Assembly (NCBI GenBank): GCA_021372185.1
Contig: JAJFUY010000054.1
Span: 1 to 5,510, forward strand
DNA: 5,510 nucleotides
Direction of reading: 5' to 3'
Source of the DNA: Chlamydiales bacterium
GTDB lineage: Bacteria > Chlamydiota > Chlamydiia > Chlamydiales > FEN-1388
Shown here: positions 1 to 5,073 of the stretch, piece after piece
How the letters are laid out: the number at the start of each line of letters is the position of its first letter
Numbering within the stretch: the stretch's first letter is position 1
Translations under genes and position numbers: made by a program
The notes under the pieces: generated by a model
What the model was told of the DNA's origin: nothing
What the model saw: the letters and a program-made list of their open reading frames with translations, nothing else
The model's database searches: none

Positions 1-127
1 ATTCTGTTACAAGACTCCATTGAAGTGAAGAATTTTGGGCATATACTGCAGGCTGTTGCATGCCGCCCGCAAAAAGTTGAGTAGATATCGTCCCAGCTAT
101 AGCTAGCATATACATATATTTTGCCAT
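1..127 (-). CDS. Methyltransferase paralogue, 5' end only (continues left of window)
   Basis: This is the first 42 codons of a gene that runs off the left edge. The reading frame is open throughout and begins MAKYMYMLAIAGTISTQLFA, followed by a GGMQQPAVYAQNSSLQWSL-type segment. It is nearly identical to the start of the complete methyltransferase at 1846-2679, so the same product is inferred: a class I SAM-dependent methyltransferase with a signal-peptide-like N-terminus. No catalytic motif falls inside the window. The start ATG (125-127) is supported by AGGAG at 134-138 with a 6-base spacer. A 19-codon ORF ends one base before this start, so translation may be coupled. Whether the gene is intact beyond base 1 cannot be seen. 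If it were a truncated duplicate, the break would lie outside the window. Confidence 0.75.
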   Translation of the reverse strand, partial: MAKYMYMLAIAGTISTQLFAGGMQQPAVYAQNSSLQWSLVTE

Positions 128-182
128 CTTATTCTCCTGTAGAAAAAAGGCGAAGTATGTCGAATTGGCAACTTTTTGACGA
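1..182. repeat. Direct repeat, copy A (methyltransferase 5' end and upstream)
   Basis: Bases 1-182 match 2553-2734 without gaps and with three substitutions (at 80, 86 and 148, corresponding to 2632, 2638 and 2700), 179/182 identical. The match extends to the left edge, so the true repeat is probably longer. It stops abruptly at 182/2734, inside the leader ORF. The two copies are in the same orientation, 2552 bases apart, with the Fic gene and the rest of the second methyltransferase between them. Confidence 0.95.
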
Positions 183-188
183 GCTCAT
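129..188 (-). CDS. Possible 19-aa leader peptide, coupled to the methyltransferase copy
   Basis: This small ORF encodes MSSSKSCQFDILRLFSTGE. It has a strong Shine-Dalgarno (AAGGAG at 194-199, 5-base spacer), and its TAA stop is separated from the downstream ATG by one base. The last codons of the leader contain the ribosome binding site of the methyltransferase, the usual geometry for translational coupling. The two initiation sites resemble each other (AGGAGAATAA followed by ATG, or by GATG). In the second methyltransferase copy the homologous frame lacks the SD and the ATG and is preceded directly by TAG, so the leader exists only here. I do not recognise the peptide, and its expression is inferred from signals only. 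Confidence 0.4.
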   Translation of the reverse strand: MSSSKSCQFDILRLFSTGE

Positions 189-206
189 TTATTCTCCTTG
201 CTCAAA

Positions 207-212
207 AGTATA
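207..212 (-). promoter_or_regulatory. Candidate -10 box for the leader/methyltransferase transcript
   Basis: On the minus strand these bases read TATACT, a 5/6 match to the sigma70 -10 consensus, and lie 7 bases upstream of the leader's Shine-Dalgarno. No convincing -35 box is seen at 16-18 bases. The surrounding 183-327 region is an AT-rich divergent intergenic stretch that must also hold the Fic promoter, but no plus-strand pair of boxes there is better than weak. Confidence 0.25.
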
Positions 213-270
213 AAATAAACAAGATCTGGCAGGATTCTGTTTATTTCTTTGTTTTTAACTACCCTTAAAT

Positions 271-320
271 CCTAAAAAATTACAAAATGAGGCTGTTAAC
301 TCCTGAAAAATTACACAAGG
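271..320. promoter_or_regulatory. Two direct repeats upstream of fic, candidate operator
   Basis: Two copies of a 19-base motif (CCTRAAAAATTACAMAAKG) lie at 271-289 and 302-320, 16/19 identical with a start-to-start spacing of 31 bases, about three helical turns. The second overlaps the Fic ribosome binding site (AAGG at 317-320). The Fic protein carries an AbiEi-like winged-helix N-terminus, a family known to bind repeats in its own promoter, so autoregulation here is a reasonable inference. The motif is A-rich, so some of the similarity could be compositional. Confidence 0.35.
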
Positions 321-327
321 TCCTCAG

Positions 328-1812
328 ATGGCAGCCTTAACTCTAGAAAATCTTCCGGAAGTCTTTGTCTCATCTTCTGAATTAGCTCCGCTGGTTACCA
401 GAGAATTAAAGCGTGGAAGGCTGAGAAAGCTTGCATCTCGGCTTTATACAAAAAATCTCACAGAATTGCCTGAAAAACTGGTGAAACGCCATCTCTGGCC
501 AATCATAGCTTCTTTCTTTCCTGGTGCTCTGATTGCCGACCGCACAGCCATTGAAAATGCACCTGCTGCCGATGGCTCAATTTTCCTTATTTCTGATAAA
601 AAAGGCATACTTAAATTGCCTGGCATTACGGTAAAACCACGAAAAGGCGTGAAACTATTAGAAGGTGATATGCCATTTATCAATGGCTTACACCTGCCTT
701 CTCAAGCACGCGCCTATTTAGAGAATATGCAAATATCACGTTCCAGACAGGGTTTAAGAAGAACTTTGTCACGTCTGGAGATTGAAGAGCGTTTAGAAAA
801 AATTCTTCAACGAAACGGTGAACACACTCTCTGTAAGCTTCGCGAGGAGATGCGGCTGTTAGCAAAACCTCTTTCACTTGAACAAGAATTTAAACAAATC
901 GATCTTCTCATTGGTACATTACTCGGAACTAAAGAAGACAAACTCCAGTCACAAGCTGCACTTGCAAGAACTAAACAGGCCCCTTATGATGGGGCACGTC
1001 TTGATTTATTTGTACAACTTCGAGATTATTTGGTCTCTCACGCCCCCAATATTCGCCCAATTAAAAATCGCGATTCCACATCTAATCTTGCATTTTTTGA
1101 GGCCTATTTTTCTAATTTTATTGAAGGAACTGAATTTCTTGTCGAAGAGGCACATACGATTATCTTTGAGGGCAAAATTCCTCAAGACAGACCACAAGAT
1201 GCGCATGATATTATAGGGACCTACCGCCTTGTCTCGGACGAAAAAGAGATGCATAAGATTGCAAAATCACCCCAGGAATTTTTGTCACTTCTTACATCGC
1301 GACATCATGTAATCATGGAAGCCAGACCAGATAAAAAACCTGGGCATTTTAAACAAGTCGCTAATAGAGCAGGTTTAACTCAGTTTGTAAACCCAGAACT
1401 TGTAAAGGGGACTTTAGAAAAAGGCTTTGAAATTTACCAAACTCTGCAAGAACCCTTTCATCGCGCAAGTTTCATGATGTTCTTGATAGCCGAAGTACAC
1501 CCTTTTACTGATGGAAACGGGCGGATAGCCCGGGTAATGATGAATGCTGAACTCATCTCTAGCTCTGAAACACGTATCATCATACCAACCGTCTTCCGAA
1601 ATAACTATCTTGTGGCTCTTAAAACAATGTCACAATCTGCAAGGCCCATGCCCCTTGTGCGAACTCTTGACTTCGCACAAAAATACACCTCTAGTATAGA
1701 CTGGTCAACCTATGAAAAAAGCCAGGTTTTACTTGAACAAACCCATGCCTTTCTAGATTCTAATGTGGCAGATCTAGAAGGACTACGCCTTACACTGCCT
1801 GAGCTTCTTTAG
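328..1812 (+). CDS. Fic-domain protein with AbiEi-like N-terminal region
   Basis: This 494-aa protein has two parts. Residues 1 to about 190 resemble the AbiEi-type (type IV antitoxin-like) family: a winged-helix segment (SSSELAPLVTRELKRGRLRK, then a LYTKN turn), then an IADRTAIENAPA-type segment and a helical linker. The C-terminal half is a Fic domain with the complete active-site motif HPFTDGNGRIAR at 391-402 (His391 catalytic; Asp395 and Asn397-Arg402 bind nucleotide and metal). SNFIEG at 262-267 fits the inhibitory (S/T)xxxE(G/N) helix, making Glu266 the predicted autoinhibitory residue (class II Fic). Fic enzymes mostly transfer AMP from ATP to a hydroxyl side chain of a target protein; the target here is unknown. 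The start is supported by AAGG 7 bases upstream. The gene converges on the methyltransferase with a 33-base gap. All key residues are present, so it looks functional. Confidence 0.9.
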   Translation: MAALTLENLPEVFVSSSELAPLVTRELKRGRLRKLASRLYTKNLTELPEKLVKRHLWPIIASFFPGALIADRTAIENAPAADGSIFLISDKKGILKLPGITVKPRKGVKLLEGDMPFINGLHLPSQARAYLENMQISRSRQGLRRTLSRLEIEERLEKILQRNGEHTLCKLREEMRLLAKPLSLEQEFKQIDLLIGTLLGTKEDKLQSQAALARTKQAPYDGARLDLFVQLRDYLVSHAPNIRPIKNRDSTSNLAFFEAYFSNFIEGTEFLVEEAHTIIFEGKIPQDRPQDAHDIIGTYRLVSDEKEMHKIAKSPQEFLSLLTSRHHVIMEARPDKKPGHFKQVANRAGLTQFVNPELVKGTLEKGFEIYQTLQEPFHRASFMMFLIAEVHPFTDGNGRIARVMMNAELISSSETRIIIPTVFRNNYLVALKTMSQSARPMPLVRTLDFAQKYTSSIDWSTYEKSQVLLEQTHAFLDSNVADLEGLRLTLPELL

Positions 1813-1845
1813 CCATCTAGATTGTGTGCCGGAGGTACATAAATT

Positions 1846-2679
1846 TTATTGTTTTTGAGCAAGTATTTCGATTTTGTCCAAGGGGTAGGCAATAGTACCA
1901 TTGTCCTCAACGTGGCAGGAAGCGATCATGGCATCTGCCAGGTCATTTGCAAACTCATCTTGTATGGCTGCGGGTAGATGCGCAATAAAGGTTAATTGCG
2001 GCTTTAGGTAGTTTACAAGGGCTAATTTGTCTTCAAAGAGGGTTAAAGTCGTCGTCACTTTGATAGATAGCGGTATAAACCCAACTCGTTCTAAAATTGT
2101 GTGGGCTTCACTTTCTGTAAGATAGACTCTTTGGCTCTTATAGTCTGTAAAATAGGGTGCCCATTTCGTATTTTTTGCTAGTTCTTCAGTAAGAGGGCCA
2201 ACGTAGTTATTGCGCTTGGCAGCTTCTACAATAAGCAATTTTCCACCAGGGACAAGGCTTTTGTAGAGCGATGCATAGGCGCTTTCTTGTTCCAACACCC
2301 AGTGAAGGGCAAAGCTTGAGACAACAAGATCAAACTGGTTGTAAAAGGGGAGTGCCGTAGCATCTCCAGTTAAAAAAACAAGATTGTGTTTAACAATGGA
2401 TTCAGAAGCATAACAGATCATTTTTTCTGACAAATCCACCCCCAAAACAACTCCATGGGGCACTTTTTCTGCAATCTCACCACTTAACGCACCATGGCCA
2501 CATCCAACATCAAGTACACGCTCATTTCCTTTCCATGGGTAGTTTTCCAATGATTCTGTTACAAGACTCCATTGAAGTGAAGAATTTTGGGCATATACTG
2601 CAGGCTGTTGCATGCCGCCCGCAAAAAGTTGTGTAGAGATCGTCCCAGCTATAGCTAGCATATACATATATTTTGCCAT
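1846..2679 (-). CDS. SAM-dependent methyltransferase with predicted signal peptide
   Basis: This 277-aa class I methyltransferase has motif I VLDVGCGHGALS at 55-66, the acidic end of strand 2 at GVDLSEKM (80-87), GDATALPF (105-112), FDLVVSSFALHWV (116-128) and LVPGGKLLI (142-150). It resembles the Tam/BioC-like group (trans-aconitate or malonyl-ACP carboxyl methyltransferases), but the substrate cannot be read from sequence. Residues 1-20 (MAKYMYMLAIAGTISTQLFA) look like a short signal peptide cleaved before GG, unusual for a SAM enzyme. The start at 2677-2679 is chosen over an in-frame ATG at 2764-2766 because AGGAG sits 6 bases upstream and because the other copy conserves this start. The extra upstream codons run into non-homologous relic DNA. 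A weak shared promoter (TCGTCA/CATACT, 17-base spacing, 2706-2734) is possible. It converges on the Fic gene. Confidence 0.85.
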   Translation of the reverse strand: MAKYMYMLAIAGTISTQLFAGGMQQPAVYAQNSSLQWSLVTESLENYPWKGNERVLDVGCGHGALSGEIAEKVPHGVVLGVDLSEKMICYASESIVKHNLVFLTGDATALPFYNQFDLVVSSFALHWVLEQESAYASLYKSLVPGGKLLIVEAAKRNNYVGPLTEELAKNTKWAPYFTDYKSQRVYLTESEAHTILERVGFIPLSIKVTTTLTLFEDKLALVNYLKPQLTFIAHLPAAIQDEFANDLADAMIASCHVEDNGTIAYPLDKIEILAQKQ

Positions 2680-2734
2680 CTTATTCTCCTGTAGAAAAAG
2701 GGCGAAGTATGTCGAATTGGCAACTTTTTGACGA
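2553..2734. repeat. Direct repeat, copy B (methyltransferase 5' end)
   Basis: This is the partner of bases 1-182, with 3 mismatches and no gap. The two mismatches inside the coding part (2632, 2638) are at codons near the end of the signal-like segment; the third is upstream of the start. Homology ends at 2734, and five bases later a Fic-gene relic begins, so the boundary is a rearrangement junction. Confidence 0.95.
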
Positions 2735-2738
2735 CTAC

Positions 2739-2765
2739 AAAATAATGTCGCATCTGCAAGGCCCA
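2739..2765 (+). pseudogene. Relic of the C-terminal part of a second Fic gene
   Basis: These 27 bases match Fic-gene positions 1621-1648 at 25 of 28 aligned positions with a single-base gap, including 14 identical bases in a row (ATCTGCAAGGCCCA). The Fic segment encodes KTMSQSARP just after the catalytic motif; the relic would read K-I-M-S then shift frame. It lies directly beyond the duplicated methyltransferase 5' region, where a tandem Fic/methyltransferase array would place the next Fic gene, in the expected orientation. It is cut off on the right by REP module 1. A fragment this short could be chance, but position and orientation argue against that. Confidence 0.55.
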
Positions 2766-2770
2766 CTCCT

Positions 2771-2826
2771 CAGACCAAAGGTCTGGAATCTAATAACCTA
2801 GGTTGTTACCCCATAAGCGCTAACTT
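2771..2826 (+). repeat. REP-like module 1 (diverged)
   Basis: The order is hairpin CAGACC-AAA-GGTCTG (2771-2785), an AATCTAATA spacer, a diverged second palindrome containing AACCTAGGTT, then CCCC and the tail CATAAGCGCTAACTT (2812-2826). It aligns module-for-module with 2850-2905. The first hairpin differs from CAGGCT-GAA-AGCCTG by paired changes in both arms, so base pairing has been kept. A spacer AAGAATTGAAGTCATTTTTT joins it to the next module and recurs inverted at 5044-5063. Confidence 0.7.
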
Positions 2827-2865
2827 AAAAGAATTGAAGTCATTTTTTTCAGGCTGAAAGCCTGG
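2819..2865. repeat. Outer inverted repeat, left copy
   Basis: This 47-base stretch (GCTAACT, then AAGAATTGAAGTCATTTTTT, then the CAGGCTGAAAGCCTGG hairpin) is repeated inverted at 5027-5073 with a handful of differences and a one-base shift in the T run. The pair brackets the whole REP/IS/RAYT block. Confidence 0.7.
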
Positions 2866-2890
2866 ATTGTAATAGCCCAGGGCAACGCCC
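2850..2890. repeat. Left 90-base RAYT-flanking inverted repeat, first part (split by the IS)
   Basis: It contains hairpin A CAGGCT-GAA-AGCCTG (2850-2864) and most of hairpin B (CCCAGGGC-AAC-GCCC, 2876-2890). Together with 4266-4314, after removal of the insertion sequence and one target duplication, it forms a 90-base sequence that matches the reverse complement of 4874-4963 at 83 of 90 positions with no gap. Confidence 0.85.
2880..2890. repeat. 11-bp target-site duplication, left copy
   Basis: GGGCAACGCCC is repeated in direct orientation at 4255-4265, abutting both ends of the insertion sequence. The form GGG(N5)CCC is the preferred target described for IS231 of the IS4 family, and 10-12 bp duplications are normal there. 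It is the core of REP hairpin B. Confidence 0.85.
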
Positions 2891-2957
2891 CATAAGCGCT
2901 AACTTGTTTGCTTGCCGACAATTCAATCTTTTGTCATTATATATGTAAAATCACCTA

Positions 2958-4236
2958 ATGCAAGAGTGTAAAATGAGAGAAGATTGGGAACTATTATTAA
3001 CCTTTCTGCCTAAGGGATGGGCTGAAATGGCATCCAAGTTAGGTGCCGTCAAAGGTTTACGCAAAGACAAGTCGCCTGATAAGCTTTTGCGCGTATTGCT
3101 GATCCACATTGGCTGCGGTTACTCACTGAGAGAAACGGTAATACGCGCCAAAAAAGCTCAATTAGGAGACCTCTCGGACGTGGCTCTTTTAAAACGTCTT
3201 CGCAAATGCAAAGAATGGCTCCTGGAAATGTGCGTAGCTCTTTTCAACGAAAGAGGTGTTCAGCTTTTATCAAATCCAGGATTTCAAATGCGCACTTTTG
3301 ATGCAACAACTGTGAAGGAACCTGGCGCAACTGGTAGTTTGTGGCGAATCCACTATAGCGTATCACTGCCATCCCTGAGTTGTGATTTCTTTAAACTAAC
3401 CGAAACGAAAGGTGCTGGCACGGGCGAATCATTCAAACAATTTCCCGTTAATAGCGGTGACTACATCCTGGCTGATCGAGGGTATTCAACTCCAAGCGGA
3501 GTTGAATACGTGACAGAGCAAGGCGCTTATGTCACGGTAAGGGTAAATACTGCTTCCCTCCCGCTTCAAACGTTAGAGGGTAAACCTTTCGGATTACTCA
3601 AGAAGCTTGGCACCTTACAATGCACACACTCATCGGGGTCATGGCCTGCAATAACTCACGAGAAAGGCTCTCACAAAACTCAAGGGCGTATATGTGCCAT
3701 CCGAAAATCAGAAGAGGCTATACAAATAGCGCATGATAAATTAAAGAGAAATGCATCTAAGAAAGGCACCAAGCTTCAGCCGGAAACTCTTGAATATGCA
3801 AAGTATGTGATCCTGTTTACAACCTTTCCTGAGAATAATTTCTCATGCGAGGAAGTTCTTGAATGGTATAGAATGCGATGGCAGGTAGAGCTTGTTTTTA
3901 AACGATTTAAATCTTTAGCTGAGCTCGGTCATCTGCCTAAGTATGACGATGATAGTTCAAAAGCATGGTTGTATGGAAAACTTTTGGTTGCTTTGTTAGC
4001 GGAAAAGCTCGCAGAATATGCGAGCTTTTTTTCCCCCTGGGGATACGTCTTGGAGCAAAAAACAGCCCAAAAGTGCCTGGCGTGAATTTAGCTTTTTGCT
4101 TCATCAAATTCAAAGAGCAATAGAGCCTGAGCTATCTCTTCAAGAGGTTTTAGGTGACTGGAACCACATCGCACAGGCATTAGCAGAAAAATCTAGAATT
4201 AGGATGCCGCAGCTGTATAAACATTTTAATTGCTAA
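2958..4236 (+). pseudogene. IS4-family DDE transposase, one frame change near the 3' end
   Basis: The transposase makes the cuts and strand transfers for this insertion sequence. Frame 1 (2958-4085, 375 aa) holds the catalytic triad: Asp115 in TFDATTVKEPG, Asp173 in ILADRGY, and Glu311 within the IS4 signature Y-(2)-R-(3)-E-(6)-K (Tyr304, Arg307, Glu311, Lys318 in WYRMRWQVELVFKRFK). The conserved end of the protein (SAWREFSFLLHQIQRAIEPE and on to TAA at 4234-4236) is in the +1 frame. Removing one base between 4000 and 4084 rejoins them into 425 aa. Candidate tracts are T7 (4026-4032), C5 (4033-4037) and A6 (4057-4062). The A6 choice gives FSPWGYVLEQKQPKSAWREF, which looks most like the family as I remember it. 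It could be an inactivating indel, slippage-dependent expression or a sequencing error. The start is uncertain: ATG at 2958 has no clear SD; ATG at 2973 has a weak AGAG. Confidence 0.8.
4003..4032 (+). terminator. Perfect 11-bp hairpin followed by T7, inside the transposase gene
   Basis: The arms AAAAGCTCGCA (4003-4013) and TGCGAGCTTTT (4019-4029) pair perfectly around the loop GAATA, and a T7 run (4026-4032) forms the end of the 3' arm and continues past it. This has the form of an intrinsic terminator and lies exactly where the transposase changes frame. It may attenuate the transposase mRNA, stop read-through, or promote RNA polymerase slippage on the T run. The structure is certain; its role is inferred. 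Confidence 0.5.
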
Positions 4237-4254
4237 AACAAGTTAGCGCTTATG

Positions 4255-4265
4255 GGGCAACGCCC
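4255..4265. repeat. 11-bp target-site duplication, right copy
   Basis: GGGCAACGCCC in the same orientation as 2880-2890, directly after the right terminal repeat. It continues into TGGG, completing REP hairpin B that the insertion interrupted. Confidence 0.85.
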
Positions 4266-4314
4266 TGGGTATGCTGTGAAAGGCATTGCAGGCTGTAAGC
4301 CTGCGTTATAGTGA
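4266..4314. repeat. Left 90-base RAYT-flanking inverted repeat, second part
   Basis: This part holds the end of hairpin B (TGGG), the linker TATGCTGTGAAAGGCATT and a third hairpin GCAGGCT-GTA-AGCCTGC (4288-4304, 7-bp stem). It ends one base before the RAYT stop codon. Its inverted counterpart is 4874-4918. Confidence 0.85.
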
Positions 4315-4315
4315 A

Positions 4316-4768
4316 TCAATCCCAAACGTACTTTTCATTATAAGGGACGTTATTTCTTTGTAAAAATAAACGATATTCATCCTGGAATGTTTGGGTCTTG
4401 TGATGTTCTTTTTGATTAGAGATATATGCTATAACAGGATCAAATTGAGATTGGCTCACTGAGAATACTCCATAACCATTTTGCCATCCAAAATCTTTAT
4501 AACTTCCTCCTTTTGTCTTAGCCCACTTGGATGAATTTTTCTTTATTTCTTCCAATAACTCACACACGGATATGGTTCTAGGAAGTGTTGTAAAAATATG
4601 CAAATGATCTTCTATACCACCAATTTTATGTGTGTAACTTCCACATGAGTTGATTATGGTTGTGATGTACGAATTTAATTCGTGTTCAAGCTTTGCATCG
4701 ATAAAAGGTATTCTGTTTTTGGTGCTGAAAATTATATGCAACAAAATATTAGATAAAGACTGAGCCAT
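4316..4768 (-). CDS. REP-associated tyrosine transposase (RAYT / IS200-like, Y1 HUH)
   Basis: This 150-aa protein belongs to the Y1 transposase superfamily: a single-strand DNA endonuclease that nicks at hairpin-marked sites and forms a 5'-phosphotyrosine link. The metal-binding HUH motif is His55-Leu56-His57 (GGIEDHLHIF), and the catalytic tyrosine is Tyr115 in DPVIAYISNQKEHHKTQTF, with Gln119 and His122-His123 as usual for the group. The start is fixed by a strong AAGGAGG at 4775-4781, 6 bases upstream. It is flanked on both sides by 90-base inverted repeats made of REP hairpins, its likely DNA substrates. No tnpB or RNA-guided partner is present. All catalytic residues are intact, so it may be active, although its left repeat is now broken by the insertion sequence. 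Confidence 0.88.
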   Translation of the reverse strand: MAQSLSNILLHIIFSTKNRIPFIDAKLEHELNSYITTIINSCGSYTHKIGGIEDHLHIFTTLPRTISVCELLEEIKKNSSKWAKTKGGSYKDFGWQNGYGVFSVSQSQFDPVIAYISNQKEHHKTQTFQDEYRLFLQRNNVPYNEKYVWD

Positions 4769-4809
4769 TAATGCCCTCCTTAAATTTAAAACGAAGTTTA
4801 AAAAAGGTG

Positions 4810-4838
4810 ATTGTCGTTTTTTATATTGATATTTTCAA
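4810..4838 (-). promoter_or_regulatory. Candidate promoter of the RAYT gene
   Basis: On the minus strand TTGAAA (4833-4838) and GACAAT (4810-4815) are 17 bases apart, 5/6 and 4/6 matches to the sigma70 boxes, within an AT-rich stretch ahead of the strong ribosome binding site. It is a weak prediction. Confidence 0.3.
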
Positions 4839-4873
4839 GGTAATGTTTATGTCAGTACTTTTATTTTTCTGTT

Positions 4874-4963
4874 TTACTATAACGCAGTCTTTCAGCCTGC
4901 AATCCCTTTCACAGCACACCCAGGGCGTTGCCCTGGGCTATTATAACCCAGGCTTTCAGCCTG
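4874..4963. repeat. Right 90-base RAYT-flanking inverted repeat (REP doublet)
   Basis: Read on the minus strand it contains hairpin A CAGGCT-GAA-AGCCTG (4949-4963), hairpin B CCCAGGGC-AAC-GCCCTGGG (4919-4937, 8-bp stem) and a third hairpin GCAGGCTGAAAGACTGC (4884-4900, one mismatch). It is the uninterrupted version of the repeat split by the insertion sequence on the other side. Confidence 0.88.
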
Positions 4964-4981
4964 AAAAATCAACCCATGGAT

Positions 4982-5011
4982 AAACAAGTTAGCGCTTATG
5001 GGGCGTGCTCC
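4982..5011 (-). repeat. Solo copy of the IS terminal 19-mer beside a REP half-hairpin
   Basis: AAACAAGTTAGCGCTTATG (4982-5000) is identical to the right end of the insertion sequence and is followed by GGGCGTGCTCC, a degenerate form of the hairpin B core. No transposase adjoins it. It may be the remains of a lost insertion or a normal part of the REP module. Confidence 0.7.
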
Positions 5012-5026
5012 TTTAGCTTTTATATT

Positions 5027-5073
5027 CCAGGCTTTCGAGGCTGAAAAAATGACTTCAATTCTTCTGAGTTAGC
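5027..5073. repeat. Outer inverted repeat, right copy, overlapping the malate synthase stop
   Basis: Reverse complement of 2819-2865 with few differences: a hairpin A variant (CAGGCTTTCGAGGCTG, 5028-5043, imperfect stem), a run of A, TGACTTCAATTCTT, and AGTTAGC. The last bases contain the stop codon of the malate synthase gene (5069-5071). Confidence 0.7.

Larger units (their letters stand above)
2891..4254 (+). mobile_element. IS4-family (IS231-like) insertion sequence, 1364 bp
   Basis: The element is bounded by 19-bp perfect inverted repeats, CATAAGCGCTAACTTGTTT at 2891-2909 and its complement at 4236-4254, and by 11-bp direct repeats GGGCAACGCCC (2880-2890, 4255-4265). It encodes one DDE transposase in two frames that nearly fills it. 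Size, CAT-initiated ends, duplication length and the GGGN5CCC target all fit the IS231-like part of the IS4 family. The same 19-mer also occurs at 4982-5000 without an adjacent transposase, and its first 15 bases at 2812-2826, so the ends may partly belong to the surrounding REP modules. Confidence 0.85.

Noticed and set aside
878..1254. Open frames on both strands inside the Fic gene (also 444-877)
   Set aside because: They overlap a gene with complete motifs and show no domain or initiation signal, so they are shadows.
1813..1845. Terminator between the convergent Fic and methyltransferase genes
   Set aside because: I see no stable stem followed by a T run in this 33-base gap.
2680..2766. 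Upstream extension of the methyltransferase by 29 codons
   Set aside because: The extension has no ribosome binding site, runs into the Fic relic, and the other copy supports the internal ATG with AGGAG.
2771..2910. CRISPR-like short repeats
   Set aside because: The repeats are internally palindromic hairpin modules with conserved spacers, are found in both orientations, and have no unique spacers or cas genes.
4018..4236. Separate 72-aa gene after the transposase
   Set aside because: Its sequence (SAWREF through AIEPEL) is the conserved C-terminus of the same transposase, so it is the second frame of one gene.
4771..4983. 70-codon plus-strand ORF beginning MPSLNLKRSL
   Set aside because: Its second half is a translation of REP hairpins and its start overlaps the ribosome binding site of the divergent RAYT gene. 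It has no SD and no recognisable domain.
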